Notes: generated from the letters alone by a model not told the origin. DNA of 64,000 nt from Bifidobacterium commune (GCF_900094885.1 NZ_FMBL01000001.1:276867-340866), one strand, 5' to 3'; positions 20,675 to 29,622 are shown, numbered from the stretch's first letter. Numbers and translations are program-made.

Positions 20675-21562
20675 ATGATTAGTGCCGAAGAATTCTTGGA
20701 AGGCCGTCATCTGGCGATTCCTCAGGGGGAGGATGGCGGCCTTGATCCTCAGAGTGGTCAGGATGAGGTGCGCCGAGACGCTTCTGATTATCTTGACACA
20801 TCGGATGATGTAGTTCCCCGACAGTACCACGACTCCAATGGTCGAGGGATTGAGACATCCGACCGAATCGATGCTGAGTGGGCGCATAAGAGCGGCAAGC
20901 GAGTCAACAGGACACGTACTCATGCAGTGCAGGTTTCAAGTAAATACACCAGTGGCTTTGGTGGGTGCACGGGCGAAGAGAGTGATGTTGCCTACAGATC
21001 AAATCGTAAAATGCGTGGCCGTGGAAAAGGAACGAGTGGCCATCGCAAATATCGTACGAATGCTCTGGTGAAACGGGTACCTGATGATCCATCAGATTTC
21101 GATGCATGTCGAGAAGCGGCATTGACGTTGCTCGACGCGTCGGCTCGTTCCTCCGGTGCACTAATTAAGAGGCTGGTTGATAAAGGCTATGATCCGGTTG
21201 TTGCGGAAGATGTCGTTGAACGTTTGATTCAGGTACACCTGATTGATGATGAGGAATATGCACAATCTGTCGTGCGTAGTTGCGCTGCAAGAATGATGGG
21301 TCTCCAAGGTGCCGTAATGGAGCTGAGACGCAAAGGTGTCGATGGTCGTTTAGCTCAGCGTGTTGCCTCTGAAGCTCAGAGCCAAGGTGTGTTTGAGGAA
21401 GCGGCTTGGCAACTGGGGCAAAAAGTCGCTGCTAAAACCCAAGGTATGGATCATGCCGTGCGACTGCGTCGTTTTTGGGGAGCTGGAGGACGTAAGGGAC
21501 ATAATCCTGAGACCTTGCGCCGTGTCGGTAATGAATGCTTTCGTGAGCTCTCCGAACATTGA
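20675..21562 (+). CDS. recX: Regulatory protein RecX with long N-terminal extension
   Basis: A 295-residue protein; the RecX domain proper covers about residues 145-290 (CREAALTLLDASARSSGAL, KGYDPVVAEDVVERL, DDEEYAQSVV) and binds RecA filaments to limit their activity. The N-terminal 140 residues are polar, Gly/Arg/Asp-rich and probably disordered; most RecX proteins are 150-200 residues. It is coupled to recA (17-base gap). The stop codon at 21560-21562 is followed within a few bases by a fragment of rnpB, the left edge of the pilus island. Confidence 0.93.
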   Translation: MISAEEFLEGRHLAIPQGEDGGLDPQSGQDEVRRDASDYLDTSDDVVPRQYHDSNGRGIETSDRIDAEWAHKSGKRVNRTRTHAVQVSSKYTSGFGGCTGEESDVAYRSNRKMRGRGKGTSGHRKYRTNALVKRVPDDPSDFDACREAALTLLDASARSSGALIKRLVDKGYDPVVAEDVVERLIQVHLIDDEEYAQSVVRSCAARMMGLQGAVMELRRKGVDGRLAQRVASEAQSQGVFEEAAWQLGQKVAAKTQGMDHAVRLRRFWGAGGRKGHNPETLRRVGNECFRELSEH

Positions 21563-21566
21563 ATTG

Positions 21567-21762
21567 GGACCTCGTATACCCCGGGTTTTGTCGCGTGTTT
21601 TCATGCGGATGGCCATCCATCTCGACCTGAAGTTGCAGCCGGGCTCTAGCATCCTACCCGAGGCCGGGCGATCACCCCCTTGCCTTGCGAACGCCATGGC
21701 GTGTCTTCTGCTTGGCCTTGCTCCCGATGAGGCTTGTCTTGCGGCCGACTGTTATCAGAGGT
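21567..21762 (-). repeat. rnpB 3'-half fragment, copy 1
   Basis: About 195 bases, on the opposite strand, match the 3' half of the complete RNase P RNA gene at 33083-33470 (compare 33090-33283), with scattered differences. Homology starts in the P1 3' strand (GACCTCGTATACC) and stops near GTTATCAG. The specificity domain and 5' half are missing, so it cannot be functional. The hairpin that is intact in the full gene around 33148-33165 is broken here by substitutions, so this is the more decayed copy. It lies 4 bases after recX. Confidence 0.88.
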
Positions 21763-22181
21763 CCAATAGTGTACGTGATGGAGACATGATCGTGGAATCA
21801 ACATTGGGCTGGTCTTGGATGCTTCGAAAACCCTTATATTCTGACTTTTGTGGATGGAACTTATTGTGATTTAAATGGGGTATTGATGCCTGCAAGGATA
21901 AGGGAACGATTACGCAACTGTTATGAAACGGAATAAACTGTCTGTATCGGCGTTTAGTGGCAAATCGCGTAAACGTCAAGAAAGACTTTCTGCCTTGATA
22001 TTGCAGTAACGATGCTGATGGCAGATATGAATATTGTCGATCGCTAGTACGTTTCTTTGTGGCTAGCCGCTCTCCGATGAAAGTGTCAACACCTGCTTTG
22101 AGGGGTTTTCTTTTGGGGAAGCAAACTGTGAAGATAGTTCATTGCATTACAATTTGATAATTCTGCTATTGTAGTGAATCG
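21763..22181. other. Leader region of the decayed surface-protein copy
   Basis: No gene seen. From 21885 to 22181 it is a diverged copy of the leader at 23507-23815 upstream of the intact surface-protein gene (shared GCCTGCAAG, CTTGATATTGCAG-like stretch and the promoter area TTACAAT..GATAATTCTG). Bases 21763-21884 have no counterpart in the other copy. Confidence 0.7.
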
Positions 22182-23246
22182 ATGGAAATGCTGATCGGTT
22201 TTTTGAACGGTATGGGATTAGGGCGTATGTCTAAAGTGGGAATGAACGTTCGAAGCGCAGAACCACGCATGTAGCATTCCGTAACGCCGTAGTGAAGATC
22301 TTTTGGTCGCAGCTGTTTGTGCTCCGATCTTGCCCTATGCGATGGTTCGTGGAGTGGATCGCGGGAGGGGGTAGTTTTCTTAGCGAGAATTCACCGTCGG
22401 GGCAATGTCCTCCATTGCCTCATTTCGAGCGAAAGACTTTCCGGATTTGGGGCAAACTGCACGTTTCGGTGACGCAGCGATGACCGTCAGGGATATAGGG
22501 GAGCCGCCTATGAGAATCTTTTGTCTATGTTGCTGATCAGCGCGACCCCGGTGAAGTTGATGACGGCACTGTTGCAGTGGAGACTTTCGCCGGCTCTTAT
22601 GTAAAAAGGTCTCGCAGACACTGCTGAGTAGAGCGGTAACCTTGACTATGACGGAAGTGCTCCATCCGGTACCGCCTTGTTTAAACCTTCTTCTGAATTG
22701 GGTGCTTTCGTGTTTGGTTATGGAGTATGTGCCGTTAACGATTATGTTGTTGTCTCAGCAAAGCGGTCCCAACAGGTTTTTGTCTACAATTATTTTGGCG
22801 TTTTGCTGAGAATAATCGAGAAGCCGTCTGACGATATTCGCTATGAGGCTGACAATTTTGCCAAGTTCATTGTTCTTTAAGGTGATGAACTCCTCGGAGC
22901 TTCTAATTTCACTGTCGACGGCAATAAAGACGCAGGTATGGCCTTCAGATTGGATTTGTCGTTGCCGTCTTCAATTCCGACGCCAGCTCTAATTCTCAAA
23001 ATGCCCCATCTGTTCAAGCGGGCGCTTTGGTGGGTCAGTCGCTTGCCATTGCGAAAAAACACTACGTGATTGGTGCTTCAGGCTACATGACTGCAGTTGG
23101 TGGAAAGGACTGCATCGTTGGTTTGCTTCAGGTGTTCTCGATGTCTGGAACATTGGTCGCCTTTGAGTGCAATCTGACTGTTGATGCGACAAAGGGGTCG
23201 TATCCCAATGTTGATGATGTCAGCGTTGAGGCTTTGGGGCGTTCAA
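22182..23246 (+). pseudogene. Decayed, 3'-truncated copy of the phase-variable surface-protein gene
   Basis: The DNA is co-linear with 23816-24890: the start region ATGGAAATGCTGA, the signal-peptide region, then fragments such as VFGYGVCAVNDYVVVSAK and QQVFVYNYFGVLLRIIEKP that match the intact protein. Reading frames are broken by an early stop (ATGTAG near 22270), several indels and in-frame stops, leaving only short open pieces (22677-22880, 23027-23245). The G tract of the intact gene is here interrupted (GCGGGAGGGGG around 22363). Homology ends abruptly near 23246 at a join with sequence from the 3' flank of rnpB; the anchoring domains and LPXTG part are gone. Confidence 0.85.
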
Positions 23247-23506
23247 TGCCAAGAATGAAGATTGCTCGTTCGAAAATCCTGCTTCTGTGTTTGTCAGGCT
23301 TCTGTCGGTGGAGGGGTGAGACCTCGTATACCCCGGGTTTTGTCACGTGTTTCCACGCGGATGGCCATCCATCTCGACCTGACGTTGCCGTCAGGCTCTA
23401 GCAGCCTACCCGAAGGCCGGGCGAGCAACCCTTGCCATGGCAAACGCCATGACGTGCCTTCTGCTTGGCCTTGCTCCCGATGAGGCTTGCCTTGCGGCCG
23501 ACTGTT
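23246..23506 (-). repeat. rnpB 3'-half fragment plus 3' flank, copy 2
   Basis: Bases 23313-23506 match 33083-33276 of the full rnpB, and the homology continues past the 3' end of the RNA (23248-23312 against 33023-33082, with AAGAATGAAGATTG in common). The 5' half of rnpB is missing. It is much closer to the functional gene than copy 1. In the hairpin 23378-23395 the pair 23382/23392 is A-T where the functional gene has G-C (33152/33162), a compensatory change that keeps the helix. Confidence 0.88.
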
Positions 23507-23815
23507 GACGCCTGCAAGAACAGAAAAACGGTCGTGCGGTTGTTGTGAAATGTAATAAGCTGTTTGTATCGGGCGTCAGGTCTCAAATTGCATAAAGGTT
23601 AAGAAAGGCTTTCCCGCCTTGATGTTGCAGCGATAATGTTGCTGGCGGACGCGAATAGTATCGATCGGCAGTAATTTCGTCATGGTTGATCGCCTTTCTG
23701 TGAAAATGTCAACGCTCGTTTTGAGGGATGTTTCTTTTGAAAAAGCGAACCTTGAAGAAGGTTCAGCATATGATCGCTTGTTACAATGCGATAATTCTGA
23801 TACTATTATGAATCG
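23507..23815 (+). promoter_or_regulatory. Leader and promoter region of the pilus island surface-protein gene
   Basis: No gene. This 309-base leader is repeated, diverged, at 21885-22181. Near its end TTGTTA (23778-23783), a 17-base spacer and TACTAT (23801-23806) make a plausible sigma-A promoter, with transcription starting around 23812. Confidence 0.55.
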
Positions 23816-23860
23816 ATGGAAATGCTGAGCAGCTTTTTAAACGGTACGGGATTAAGATAC

Positions 23861-24022
23861 ATGCCTAAAGCGGGAATGAACTTTTTGAAGCGTGGGACCA
23901 CGCATGTAGCGTTCCGTAATGCCGTCGTGGCAATCCTTGCGATTGCAGCTGCCTGCACCCCGATGTTGCCCTATTCGATAGTGCGTGACGCAGAGTCGCG
24001 GGGGGGGGGGGGTAACTCTTAG
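23861..24022 (+). CDS. Signal-peptide segment of the phase-variable surface protein (OFF-frame product)
   Basis: The frame is open from ATG 23816; ATG 23861 and 23876 are likelier starts. It encodes a basic, then hydrophobic N-terminus (RNAVVAILAIAAACTPMLP), i.e. an export signal, then RDAESR and a run of glycines encoded by the G tract at 24000-24012, and stops at TAG 24020-24022. The body of the surface protein continues in the next frame. With one G less (12) or two more (15) the two would be read as a single protein of about 940 residues. As it stands only a short peptide is made. Confidence 0.75.
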   Translation: MPKAGMNFLKRGTTHVAFRNAVVAILAIAAACTPMLPYSIVRDAESRGGGGNS

Positions 24023-26690
24023 CAAGAGTTCATCGTCGGGCCAGATGCCTTCCCTTGCTTCAGTTCGAGCGAAAGACTTTCCGGATCTGGGGCAGACTGC
24101 GCGTTTTGGTGACGCAGCAAATGACCGTCAGGGGTATGGCGCAGCAGCCTATGGGAATCATCTTGCCTATGTTGTCGATCAGGGTGACCCCGGTGAAGTC
24201 GAGGACGGTACCGTTGCAGTGGAAACCTTTGCCGGCTCTTATGCAAAAGGTTTCGCAGACACCGCGAAGTGGAGCGGTAACCTTGACTATGACGGAGGGG
24301 TTCCATCTGGTACCGTCCTGTTGAAACCTCCTTCCGGATCGGGTGCTTCCGGGTTTGGTTATGGCGTATGTGTCGGTAAAGATTATGTTGTCGTCTCGGC
24401 AAAGTGGTCCCAACAGGTTTTTGTCTACAATTATTCCGGTCTTTTGTTGAGGACGATCGAGAAGCCGTCTGATGGTAGTCGCTATGAGATCGACAATTTT
24501 GCCGAGTCCATTGTTCTTAAAGGGAATGAACTCCTTATCGGGGCTCCTAATTCCACTGTCGACGGCAATGAAGACGCGGGTATGGCCTTCAGATTGGATT
24601 TGTCGCTGCCATCTTCAATTCCGACACCGATTCTAGCTCCTCAAAATGACCCATCGATTCAAGCGGGTGCTTTGGTAGGTCAGTCGCTTGCGATCGCAAA
24701 AGACCATTACGTGATTGGCGCTCCGGGTTACGTGACTGCAGTTGGTGGAAAGAACTGCATCACAGGTTTGCTTCAGGTGTTTTCCGGAGCTGGAACATCG
24801 GTTGTGTTTGAACGGAATCTGACTGTTGATACGACAAAGGGGTCGTATCCCAATGCGGATGATGTCAGTGTTGCGGGTTTGGGGCGTTCAATTGCCATCA
24901 GTTCTGATGGCACGACAGTGTATGCAGGTGATCCGTCCTGTGATTCCGGTCCGGTTTGGAGCAATCAGACTGGACGTGTAATGGCTTTTGATATAAACGC
25001 TGGAACGGAAACTGCGAATATCAATGTGGAGGGTGGCACTTACATTGGTGGTGAAATCGCTGTCGGTAAGGCACCTGCAGGCAATGATGTGTTGTATGTG
25101 TCTTATCAGTCAGGAGATGGTTCAACCGGGCAGGTTGCCGGCTACGCGCTGACCTCGCAGGGCGCGGAATATCGGAAAACTTTGAGTCCTTACGGGGCTA
25201 GCGAACCGCGATTTGGTTCATTGGGGTTGCTTGGGGGCAGTATCGTCCCGTATTCCTTTACTTCTGAAATAAATGTTGACGGCGAAATAAAACAAGTTAC
25301 GCATCAGCGATTGCTGGTCACGGGTCAGAACTTTGTCTATCAGTTGGAAGATCAGCTGCCGCTGGAGCTGGAGAAGGCTTCTGATCCGGCCAGCGGTCAG
25401 CGGGTCTTCCCGGGGCAGAAGATTTCGTATCGTTTGAAAATTTCTAATCCCAATCCGAAGACTAGTCCGGTTGCCACTAATGCAGTTGATGATCTGTCGG
25501 GGGTTTTGAACTACGCCGATGGTTCCCAAATTGATGACTTGAGCGTATCTCCGAACGCGGCAGGTTTGCCCATGTTGGATGAGGCAGCTAAGAAGCTCAA
25601 GTGGTCTGGCAGCGTTCCGGGCAAGGGTTCGGTCTCTATCGGCTACAGCATAAAAGTTAAAAAAGACGAAGCTTCAACGTATTACGATTCGATTATTAAA
25701 AATGGTTTCAGCGCGGATCGTTCTGATGACAATCCTGCGACCGAACATGGACTCGGGAAAATAGACGTGACAAAAGTTCTTCTCAACAAGGATGGCACTT
25801 CCTTGGCGAATGGAGCTGTTGTGGGGCGTGACCAAGACTATTCCTATTTGATTACCATCGAAAACGTCGAAGATACGGCTTCGCCGGAAACCACGATTGT
25901 GGATGATATGTCTGATGTCGTAGATGATGCTGATTTCGACAGTTCTAAGATTGTTATTGATCCACCTGCCTCAGGGAGAATCAGCTACGATTCGGCATCC
26001 CATAAAATCACGTGGGTTGGTGTGCTTTCATCAGGCGCAAAGATTAGGATTCGTGTCCCCGTTCATACGCACAAGAGTGTCGATGCGTCCGGCAACGACA
26101 GTATGAAAAACGGTTTGGCAAATGATCGTGGTCCTGATGCCGAGCAAGTCATTGACCCGATTGCCGGCTCTAGCCTCACCAAAACTGCCTACAACGCACA
26201 AGGATCTGAAATTTCTCACATAGCGCGCGGTAAAAGTGTTCATTATCAAATTACATACAAGAATGAAACAAGTGCGACATTGTACAATGCCAGTTTAGCC
26301 GATGATTTATCCGATGTACTTCAGAACACTTCGGATCCGGTTAATCTTCGAGCGGTGTCGTCGGATAGCTCACATGACGTCGCTCAGCCTACTTTCACCA
26401 GTCCGATTTTGCATTGGAGCGATACTTCCGGTATGAAACCTGGAGAGGTTGTCACTATTGCCTATGACGTTCAGGTGAAGAGTGACGCCAAAAGCAATGA
26501 GAATCTTATCAACGGTGCTACTTCGGCGCAGAGTCGGGATAATCCCGAAAAGTCTGTGAAGATCACCGTGCCAATTCACCAGCTTCCAATGTCTGGCGGT
26601 CCTTTGATCATCATGACATTGCTGATGGTTGTCGGTTTAATGCTTGTAATTGGAGCGATTGTAATGAAGCATAACCGACAAATTGCATGA
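23985..26690 (+). CDS. Large sortase-anchored surface protein (probable pilus tip/adhesin), body frame
   Basis: A 901-codon frame; the nominal GTG 23985 has no ribosome binding site and no signal peptide, so the true N-terminus is the segment at 23861 joined through the G tract. Residues about 25-425 resemble an FG-GAP/integrin-like beta propeller (repeated GxGYGVxVxxDYVVVSA, SLAIAKDHYVIGAPG, SIAISSDGTTVYAGDP). Three DUF11-like immunoglobulin-type repeats follow (about 455-590, 590-715, 725-860; each starts LEKAS, VTKVLLNKDG or LTKTAYNAQG and contains DDLS or DDMS). The end is LPMSG, a hydrophobic helix and KHNRQIA, a variant LPXTG cell-wall sorting signal. It is first in a row with the pilin and sortase genes, so it is probably the minor/tip pilin. 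Confidence 0.85.
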   Translation: MTQSRGGGGVTLSKSSSSGQMPSLASVRAKDFPDLGQTARFGDAANDRQGYGAAAYGNHLAYVVDQGDPGEVEDGTVAVETFAGSYAKGFADTAKWSGNLDYDGGVPSGTVLLKPPSGSGASGFGYGVCVGKDYVVVSAKWSQQVFVYNYSGLLLRTIEKPSDGSRYEIDNFAESIVLKGNELLIGAPNSTVDGNEDAGMAFRLDLSLPSSIPTPILAPQNDPSIQAGALVGQSLAIAKDHYVIGAPGYVTAVGGKNCITGLLQVFSGAGTSVVFERNLTVDTTKGSYPNADDVSVAGLGRSIAISSDGTTVYAGDPSCDSGPVWSNQTGRVMAFDINAGTETANINVEGGTYIGGEIAVGKAPAGNDVLYVSYQSGDGSTGQVAGYALTSQGAEYRKTLSPYGASEPRFGSLGLLGGSIVPYSFTSEINVDGEIKQVTHQRLLVTGQNFVYQLEDQLPLELEKASDPASGQRVFPGQKISYRLKISNPNPKTSPVATNAVDDLSGVLNYADGSQIDDLSVSPNAAGLPMLDEAAKKLKWSGSVPGKGSVSIGYSIKVKKDEASTYYDSIIKNGFSADRSDDNPATEHGLGKIDVTKVLLNKDGTSLANGAVVGRDQDYSYLITIENVEDTASPETTIVDDMSDVVDDADFDSSKIVIDPPASGRISYDSASHKITWVGVLSSGAKIRIRVPVHTHKSVDASGNDSMKNGLANDRGPDAEQVIDPIAGSSLTKTAYNAQGSEISHIARGKSVHYQITYKNETSATLYNASLADDLSDVLQNTSDPVNLRAVSSDSSHDVAQPTFTSPILHWSDTSGMKPGEVVTIAYDVQVKSDAKSNENLINGATSAQSRDNPEKSVKITVPIHQLPMSGGPLIIMTLLMVVGLMLVIGAIVMKHNRQIA
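24000..24012 (+). repeat. Poly-G tract (13 G), candidate phase-variation switch
   Basis: Thirteen consecutive G inside the coding region, between the signal peptide and mature part of the surface protein. The upstream frame reads CGG-GGG-GGG-GGG-GGT-AAC-TCT-TAG and stops; removing one G gives ...GGG-GTA-ACT-CTT-AGC, which enters the 901-codon frame. Long G runs slip during replication. Sortase-dependent pilus genes of other bifidobacteria are known to carry G-run switches of this kind. Confidence 0.9.
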
Positions 26691-26808
26691 CTTCCCTTGG
26701 TTGTTTGAGGGGGAGCGGTGGTTCGTTATTTTGAATTCCCGCTCAGAAAAAAGGTTTATGGCATGCCCATGGTCGTAAATCTAACTTTCGAAAGGAAATA
26801 GGGGCAAT

Positions 26809-28614
26809 ATGAGGAATGTAAATAGAAAGAAGCTCATAGCTTCGTTAGCGACGGTAGCCGCCGCGCTCGGCTTGGTTGTTGGTGGTGCTCAGGTCGCTAG
26901 TGCCGCCCGTCCTGTTGTTTCGATCACAGTCAAGGGCGCGGCGACAAGCGGCCGCACATACAAAGCGATCAAACTCGCGGACTACACAGCTGTCGATACA
27001 ACTTCAACACCGGCTTCAGTAACGGTTGCAACCGTGTCTCAGGTCGAATCATATACGAAAACTGCTTTGAATAGCACGCTCGGTGGATCTGCAACCAATG
27101 AAGATCCGATGTCTTATGTTGCTGATCACTGGGGAAATGATTCCCGCACGCCTGAGGGATATGCTGGTCAGTTGCGCAACTTCTTGACGAAGCTTTCCCA
27201 GGATGCTGGTTTTCAAGGGTTAATTACTGCCAGTAGTCTTACGTCGACTGCTACAACGGTTAGTGGTCCATCTGGTGTCAACGTACCGGCTGCTCAGTTC
27301 ACTGGTCTGGATGATGGTATCTACTTGATCGAAGATGCAGGGACCGCGGATTCCAAGGGACAGAACACACTTCCGATCTTGGTAAGCACCAAAGTCGGCG
27401 GTCTGACGGATGCGCAGCAGCCTGGTGGTGTCGCTGACACTGTTGATGTGAAGGCCACTTTCCCTGGCAAACCAAAGAAGAGCACCAGCAAGAACAGCTA
27501 CAACGTTGGCGATTTGGTGGACTTCAAGATTGAGACGACGGTTCCAACTTACACAAATTACGAGGAATCTACATACGTTCTCAAGGTTAGCGATACCCTT
27601 TCCAAAGGTTTGACATACGACAAGAACTTGTTGGATGCCAAGGTTTCAATAGATGGCGGCACACCGCTGGTACTTGGTACCGATTACACCATCAGTGACG
27701 GGCTTACGGCACCGGCGACTGAAGCTAAAGGTCCTCACACATTCACTTTTGATTTGAGTGCATATATGCAGGCAAAGATTCATGCCGCCGACTACAGCTT
27801 GGCTGGTAAATCCATCGTTATCACTTACAAAGCGATTATGAATGAAGAAGCGATTGATGTGATTTATGATGGCGGAGATGTCCCGTCTGCAACAGCTGCT
27901 CCTGTGCACAACGATGCAAAGGTTACTTTCACCAACGATCCCAATGATCAGAGCGGTGGTAAGACTGGTGAGTCGGAACCGGGGACGACGAACGTTTACA
28001 CCTACAAGATGCAGATCAAGAAAGTTGATAAGACTTCAGACAAGCCGTTGGAAACCGCTGAGTTTAACGTGAAGGATCATGCTGGCAACGTCATGACTCT
28101 TCTTGATTTGGGCAACGGTTCATATCGTCCGTTGTTGCCTGGTGAAAAAACGACTCCTCTTCCTGCGTCTGCGAAGACGACTGTTGTTACTCCATCCAAC
28201 GGTGTCATTACTATTAACGGCTTGTCTGATGGCACTTACACGGTCACTGAGACGAAAGCTCCTGTAAAAGACGTTGACGGTAACGTAACGTCCAAGTACA
28301 AGCTTATTGCCGGTTCGGACTTCAATGCCAAGATTGCTGCGACGTATGATCCGACTACTAAGAAGTTGGACACGCTTACATATTCAATCGATGGCGGCAA
28401 TGCCGCCGGTTTGGCTAGTATCGCGGATTCCGTGAGGGGCGTCTTCAAGGTGCAAAATATCTCCTCACTTGCTCAGCTGCCGTTGACTGGTGCATACGGT
28501 ATCGGCTTCTTGGTTAGCGTCGGAGTGCTTCTGATTGCCAGTGGCAGCTTGCTTTACTTCCGTGCTCGTAAGAATGCTCGGAGTGTTGTCGCTGGGAACA
28601 GCGTAGTTCTTTGA
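26809..28614 (+). CDS. Major pilin (sortase-dependent pilus backbone)
   Basis: A 601-residue secreted protein; ATG 26809 follows AAAGGAAATAGGGG. Signal peptide ends near ASA (residue about 32). An N-terminal domain precedes a pilin-motif-like KATFPGKPKK (about 215-225) whose lysine would join subunits. Next is a fimbrial isopeptide-forming D2-type domain (SYNVGDLVDFKIETTVP, then KVSDTLSKGLTYDK), and a Cna-B-like domain (about 395-550) with the E-box YTVTETKAP. The C-terminus is LPLTG (about 557-561), a membrane helix and RARKN. All hallmarks of a polymerising class C sortase substrate are present. It is followed 12-15 bases later by the sortase gene. Confidence 0.93.
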   Translation: MRNVNRKKLIASLATVAAALGLVVGGAQVASAARPVVSITVKGAATSGRTYKAIKLADYTAVDTTSTPASVTVATVSQVESYTKTALNSTLGGSATNEDPMSYVADHWGNDSRTPEGYAGQLRNFLTKLSQDAGFQGLITASSLTSTATTVSGPSGVNVPAAQFTGLDDGIYLIEDAGTADSKGQNTLPILVSTKVGGLTDAQQPGGVADTVDVKATFPGKPKKSTSKNSYNVGDLVDFKIETTVPTYTNYEESTYVLKVSDTLSKGLTYDKNLLDAKVSIDGGTPLVLGTDYTISDGLTAPATEAKGPHTFTFDLSAYMQAKIHAADYSLAGKSIVITYKAIMNEEAIDVIYDGGDVPSATAAPVHNDAKVTFTNDPNDQSGGKTGESEPGTTNVYTYKMQIKKVDKTSDKPLETAEFNVKDHAGNVMTLLDLGNGSYRPLLPGEKTTPLPASAKTTVVTPSNGVITINGLSDGTYTVTETKAPVKDVDGNVTSKYKLIAGSDFNAKIAATYDPTTKKLDTLTYSIDGGNAAGLASIADSVRGVFKVQNISSLAQLPLTGAYGIGFLVSVGVLLIASGSLLYFRARKNARSVVAGNSVVL

Positions 28615-28629
28615 TGATTAATTCGGTTG

Positions 28630-29622
28630 ATGATGGAAGAGCGTCCTTTGATGAATGATGATTTTTCAACGGTGGTTGCTTTAAGTGACAACCGAAGAGG
28701 ATGTTCTTCTAAACCTGCATCCAGGCATCGCAAAATGAAAAGCGATGCCTGGATGAAAACGACGTCAATCATCATATTGATATTGGGGCTTGTTACTGTT
28801 ACCTATCCTTTTGTGCGTCAATATATTTCCGGTTTAGAACAGAGCCGACTGACTGAAGCTTCATCACATGCTGTGTCAAATTGGCCTTATCCACAAGCCG
28901 AAGTGGCATTGAAAAACGCAGAGTTGTACAACAAGGCGCTGGCTGCTTCGGATCAGCCTGTGATGGGTGAAGCGGTCGATCCTTTCAAAGAGAAGGGTTC
29001 CGTTACTCAGACGGAATCCGAAGCTGATGCAAGATATCAGCATTTACTTGATCAGGGAGACGGGATTATGGGATCGATATTGATACCGAAAATCTCGGTG
29101 AATCTTCCGATCTATCATGGAACTTCTCAGGCCGCTCTTGCTTCGGGGTCGGGGCATTTATACGGTTCCTCGCTTCCTGTGGGGGGCGAGTCGACGCATG
29201 CAGTGATTACTGGGCATCGCGGAATGGTCGATTCGCTGATGTTTACCAGACTCGATGAGATGAAAATCGGCGATTCTTTTTACATAAAATCCATGAATCG
29301 TACCATCGCTTATCGTGTAGACAGAATTCGGATCATTGAACCGGACGATACCAGCAGCCTTCGGATTGAGCGAGGTGTTGACAGGGTGACATTGATGACT
29401 TGTACACCTTATGGGATCAACAGCCATAGACTGCTTGTGTCCGCGACCCGCGCCGAAATGCCAATTCCTGTTCCGTATCCGAACGAAGCCAAAAAAGACT
29501 TTAAAGTTGTCGTTTTCATCGTATCGTGCTTCGCAGGCGTGTCTCTACTGGCCACGTTCTTTGTGTTGGACAACAAAAAGGCGCTTATCGCGCGTCACGC
29601 ACAGGAGTTTAAGAAAATATGA
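28630..29622 (+). CDS. Class C (pilus-polymerising) sortase
   Basis: About 330 residues; ATG 28630 or the next in-frame ATGs are possible, none with a clear ribosome binding site. A basic region and an N-terminal membrane helix (SIIILILGLVTVTYPFV), a DPF lid motif (VDPFKEKG) typical of class C enzymes that plugs the active site, then the catalytic core: His in VITGHRGM, Cys in LMTCTPYGINSH (TGT 29401-29403) and the Arg in HRLLVSATR. A second membrane helix (VVVFIVSCFAGVSLLATFFVL) and a basic tail end the protein. It joins LPLTG pilins into a pilus. It sits directly downstream of the pilin gene. Confidence 0.95.
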   Translation: MMEERPLMNDDFSTVVALSDNRRGCSSKPASRHRKMKSDAWMKTTSIIILILGLVTVTYPFVRQYISGLEQSRLTEASSHAVSNWPYPQAEVALKNAELYNKALAASDQPVMGEAVDPFKEKGSVTQTESEADARYQHLLDQGDGIMGSILIPKISVNLPIYHGTSQAALASGSGHLYGSSLPVGGESTHAVITGHRGMVDSLMFTRLDEMKIGDSFYIKSMNRTIAYRVDRIRIIEPDDTSSLRIERGVDRVTLMTCTPYGINSHRLLVSATRAEMPIPVPYPNEAKKDFKVVVFIVSCFAGVSLLATFFVLDNKKALIARHAQEFKKI

